In this document: one piece after another, positions 61,198 to 64,000 of the stretch
How the letters are laid out: each line of letters starts with the position of its first letter
Numbering within the stretch: position 1 is the first letter of the stretch
DNA from: Antedon mediterranea
Lineage: Eukaryota; Echinodermata; Crinoidea; Comatulida; Antedonidae
Assembly (NCBI RefSeq): GCF_964355755.1
Contig: NC_092673.1
Coordinates: 26,853,001-26,917,000 of the forward strand
Direction of reading: 5' to 3'
Length of the DNA stretch: 64,000 nucleotides
Made by a program: the position numbers and the translations under genes
Notes under the pieces: generated by a model
Told to the model about the DNA's origin: nothing
What the model saw: only the letters and a program-made list of their open reading frames with translations
The model's database searches: none

Positions 61198-61303
61198 TAC
61201 TTTTATTTTACCTTACGACGTTTCAAGACAGTTCCGTCTAGCTGTGACTTCTTCAGTTACTATGCGTTATGACGTCTTGAAACGTAAGGTAAAATAAAAG
61301 TGA
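61198..61303 (-). ncRNA. Penelope-type tail with hammerhead-like layout and inverted flanks
   Basis: On the minus strand CTGAAGA (fits CUGANGA), a helix-forming segment (GTCACAG..CTGTCTT), then GAAACGTCG. The flanks TTTTATTTTACCTTACGACG and CGTAAGGTAAAATAAAAG are inverted copies. Same layout as 38060-38125; activity unknown. Confidence 0.4.
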
Positions 61304-61639
61304 TATCATATCAATATACTAATAGAAGCCAGAAGAAAATGTTTTCACTATTAATTGCACTGCGTTTTCACAATTTAATACTGTGACTTACAATATGTTA
61401 CAAAAACATCAACAACGACAACATTTACATTGGCATTAAAGTTAATTGAAGAAAAGTAATAATAATAATAATATTAGCCTACAGTTGAAAATCTGAGTGT
61501 AGGGATCAGTTATGTAGGCCTACAGCATTTTGCAACCATTCTATGAACGAATAGGGTTGTTTAGGCCATGTTAGCATTTATACGTTACATTGGTGAAAAT
61601 GTGCCCATGCCCTTTTCGACAAATCGGCAGCAACTGGTC

Positions 61640-62073
61640 TGTGATAATAACTCATGCTAAAGAGGTTATTATCCAGTAACCTTTAGTTACTCCTCTTACA
61701 GTTACACATATCATATGGTACCATGTGGCCTAGAAAAAAGCCCCAGACAAAGTTAACGGTAATTTTGTCTCAATTTTTGAAAAAGGCTAACTTATCAAAC
61801 TACTTGGAATATTGTTGGCCAATCAGAAGTCAGAGTGGGTTTTTTAAATAGTTAAGATGATATGTTTTAAGTTTAGTTTTGGTATGAAGGTGAACAGACA
61901 CAGGCCAGCAAGAGCGCCTGTTCATTAAAGAAATATACTTTTACTTTTACTTTAACTTTACTGCATTTTTGATGTTCATCCTTGTCTGATAACTTTAAAT
62001 ATTAAACCGCTCGGACGTTTCTCCTATATGACTATATAAGCAAACCGCTCGGACTCATGCGAAGCCCGTAACA
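61640..62073 (+). repeat. 5' LTR of second Gmr1-type element (left edge uncertain)
   Basis: The right edge is fixed by ..GCCCGTAACA followed by the primer-binding site. The left edge is placed at TGTGATAATAACTCATGC because it starts with TG, but the matching 3' LTR is outside the window. Confidence 0.5.
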
Positions 62074-62087
62074 TGGTGGCAGCGGTG
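62074..62087 (+). promoter_or_regulatory. Primer-binding site of second element
   Basis: TGGTGGCAGCGGTG, identical to the site at 53293. Confidence 0.7.
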
Positions 62088-62407
62088 CTGGAAACGTTTT
62101 TAACCCGTTACTATTAACATTAGACGAACTGTGCTGTGGTGGACCACTTCACAATTTTTTTTGATGGATTGTTTGACTTGAATTTTGATCTGAAACAAGA
62201 CTTTACCAACATTGTGGATGACATTGTTTTCATGCCAGAAACACAAAGGGAAGGAAAACTTTCTGTCAATATCATCAATGAGTTCCAAGTTAAAGGTACA
62301 TTTTTCATTTTGTGGTAAAAGTTTGTGATGCCCTATAGTTTAAGTTTTGTTATATATATCTTACTACGTCTTAAGTCATAGTCATTATATATTGTATAAG
62401 TACATTA

Positions 62408-64000
62408 ATGCCTAAACATAGGTCAAGTAGGATCTTAAGATCTCAACAAAGTTCCATAATGAATACCGATGAAGCACAAACTTCTCAGACTGCTTCTCAA
62501 AATAGTACTGTTGTACCAGATATACCCGAAACCACTCAAAATACTGGTAACGAGACCGACATTCCGGATATGGTACTTGATAAAATTTCTGTAGAAATTG
62601 GGGGTCAAATGATTTTGATGCACATGCATGATTGGTTGGCCTATCAAAAAATCGAAATGGAAAAAGAAAAGTTAGAATTAGAACGGAAAAAGATTGAATA
62701 TGATAGAGAGATTGCAAATAAGACATTAGCACGAGACGAAAATGTTGAAACTATAAGAGCTCAAATACAATGAGAGAGTAATGATGGTCATAGCACCACA
62801 AGTTCATATGCCTCCACAAAAATAGATCGATATAAACAAAAACTAACTAATAATATCGATGCTGACGCTTATTTTACGGCATTCGAAAGTTATGCTAAAA
62901 GGGAACAATGGGAGGAATCCACTTGGGTTCGACGCATCTCCCAATGCATTGAGGGAAAGGCTCGAGACGCCATGAATACCATCATGGACGTAAATTTTGA
63001 TTACGAAACCCTAAAATGTACGATACTGGAAGTGTTTCAACTGACCCCAGAACATTACAGACAAAAATTTAGAAACTTAAAGCGAAATGACAATGAAAGC
63101 ATACGTTCCTACATTACAAAGGTTGGGCATAATTTTGATTGTTGGGTGAGATACTCTGGCATTGCGGCTGATGATGCGGCAGGTATTTCGCAATTAATAA
63201 TACGCGAACAGGTTTTAGAGAACATTCCCAATGATATGCGCCAGCATTTACTTCAAAAGAAAGTATTAAATACAGCTGACTTTGCCAGAGAGGCGGAGGA
63301 GTTTGCCAGCATAATACCTAATTATTGGCAACGCCATAAGCTAAATAATAAGCAAATAGGCACAAATAGTCATTACAGACCGCAGCCCTACAATAGCAAA
63401 CCACCAAGGTTTGACAGACCGACTTACAACAGGCCAAGGTTTAACCCGCCTCCTTCTGCACCAAATCACAGTGCATTTAACAGGCCGGCTACAAATCCAC
63501 AAAGTCAGCATCAATTCAGACCAAACTTTAATGCTAGCTATCAGCAAGATCTGAATTCATTAAACAGGCCATTTATTCCTCAACAACCTCCCCGATTTAG
63601 CAACACACAAGGTCGGCAAAATCAAAATCAAAGACAAAAAAATCAACGACCGCACGATTCCTTAAAGTGCATCACGGTGCATAGTGGCTCATCAAAGACT
63701 GAGCCTTTGAACAAAGCTTTCTTAATTAATGGTATACTTGAGGGTAAAGCCATAACATTTTTGAGAGACACAGGATCGTCAATTACATTGATTGATAAAC
63801 AGTTTATTCGATCCCCAAAAGAGTCTCACAGGTTCGTATACCTTAGTCCGAGGCATAGGCCGCACTAACATAGAAATTCCTACCACTGAGGTACATATTA
63901 CCACAGAAAAAATACCTACTACCAAATTTATCGTTGGTGTAATAGAAGGCCTTGGTAGTGATGGTCTATTGGGCAATGATCTAGACCCAGAACATAAATG
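62408..64000 (+). pseudogene. Gag-protease start of second Gmr1-type element, decayed and cut by window end
   Basis: Starts at an ATG 0.33 kb after the primer-binding site. The frame shows a charged coiled coil (KIEMEKEKLELERKKIE), an in-frame TGA at 62771-62773, then the capsid with a SCAN-like segment (DDAAGISQLIIREQVLENIP). After that comes an Asn/Pro/Arg/Gln-rich linker without the CCHC zinc knuckle of the first element, and a protease start with FLRDTGSS. A frameshift between about 63805 and 63850 moves the rest of the protease (VIEGLGSDGLLGNDLD) to another frame. One stop and one frameshift make this copy non-autonomous as seen; pol lies beyond the window. Confidence 0.85.

Overview
The window looks like nuclear DNA from a deuterostome marine invertebrate, possibly an echinoderm or relative; the species is not determinable from sequence alone. 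The evidence is AT-rich DNA, genes split by GT-AG introns, dense MITE, SINE, LINE and Penelope-type insertions, and a Ty3/gypsy retrotransposon of the Gmr1 type, which is described from deuterostomes.

Two host genes are supported, both on the + strand and in tandem. Gene A (13-11735, 5' end outside the window) and gene B (17748-35316, apparently complete) are paralogues in the SLC6 family of Na+/Cl--dependent transporters, closest in motif content to glycine transporters. The ten coding exons from TM2 to TM12 have matching boundaries and phases in the two genes, so they arose by tandem duplication. Gene A ends with a short cytoplasmic tail. Gene B carries an unusual tail of about 420 residues built from roughly ten to twelve degenerate copies of a G-S-R-D-x-L-N motif.

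Introns and flanks (1-39 kb) hold many small repeats. They include at least 13 copies of a palindromic MITE of about 140-160 bp, two tRNA-derived SINE families (two copies each), a TTAA-type MITE, and a Penelope-like retroelement inserted in the 6.6-kb intron of gene B with a 14-bp target-site duplication. Several introns carry tandem arrays that abut, and in two cases duplicate, the 3' splice site of the next exon.

From 39.6 to 48.8 kb lies a very large inverted repeat (arms at 40651 and 48766). Its centre, near 43.0 kb, is a 30-bp tandem array that reverses orientation. The right arm was later split by a LINE, which was itself split by a 1.06-kb DNA transposon. A second copy of that transposon (50212-52363) carries a nested 1.09-kb element with long terminal inverted repeats; the first copy preserves the empty site.

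From 52.9 to 58.9 kb is a structurally complete LTR retrotransposon. It has near-identical LTRs, a 5-bp TSD and one 1529-residue gag-pol ORF in the order gag-protease-integrase-reverse transcriptase-RNase H. A second, decayed relative begins near 61.6 kb and runs off the window. Both gag proteins contain a region resembling the SCAN domain.
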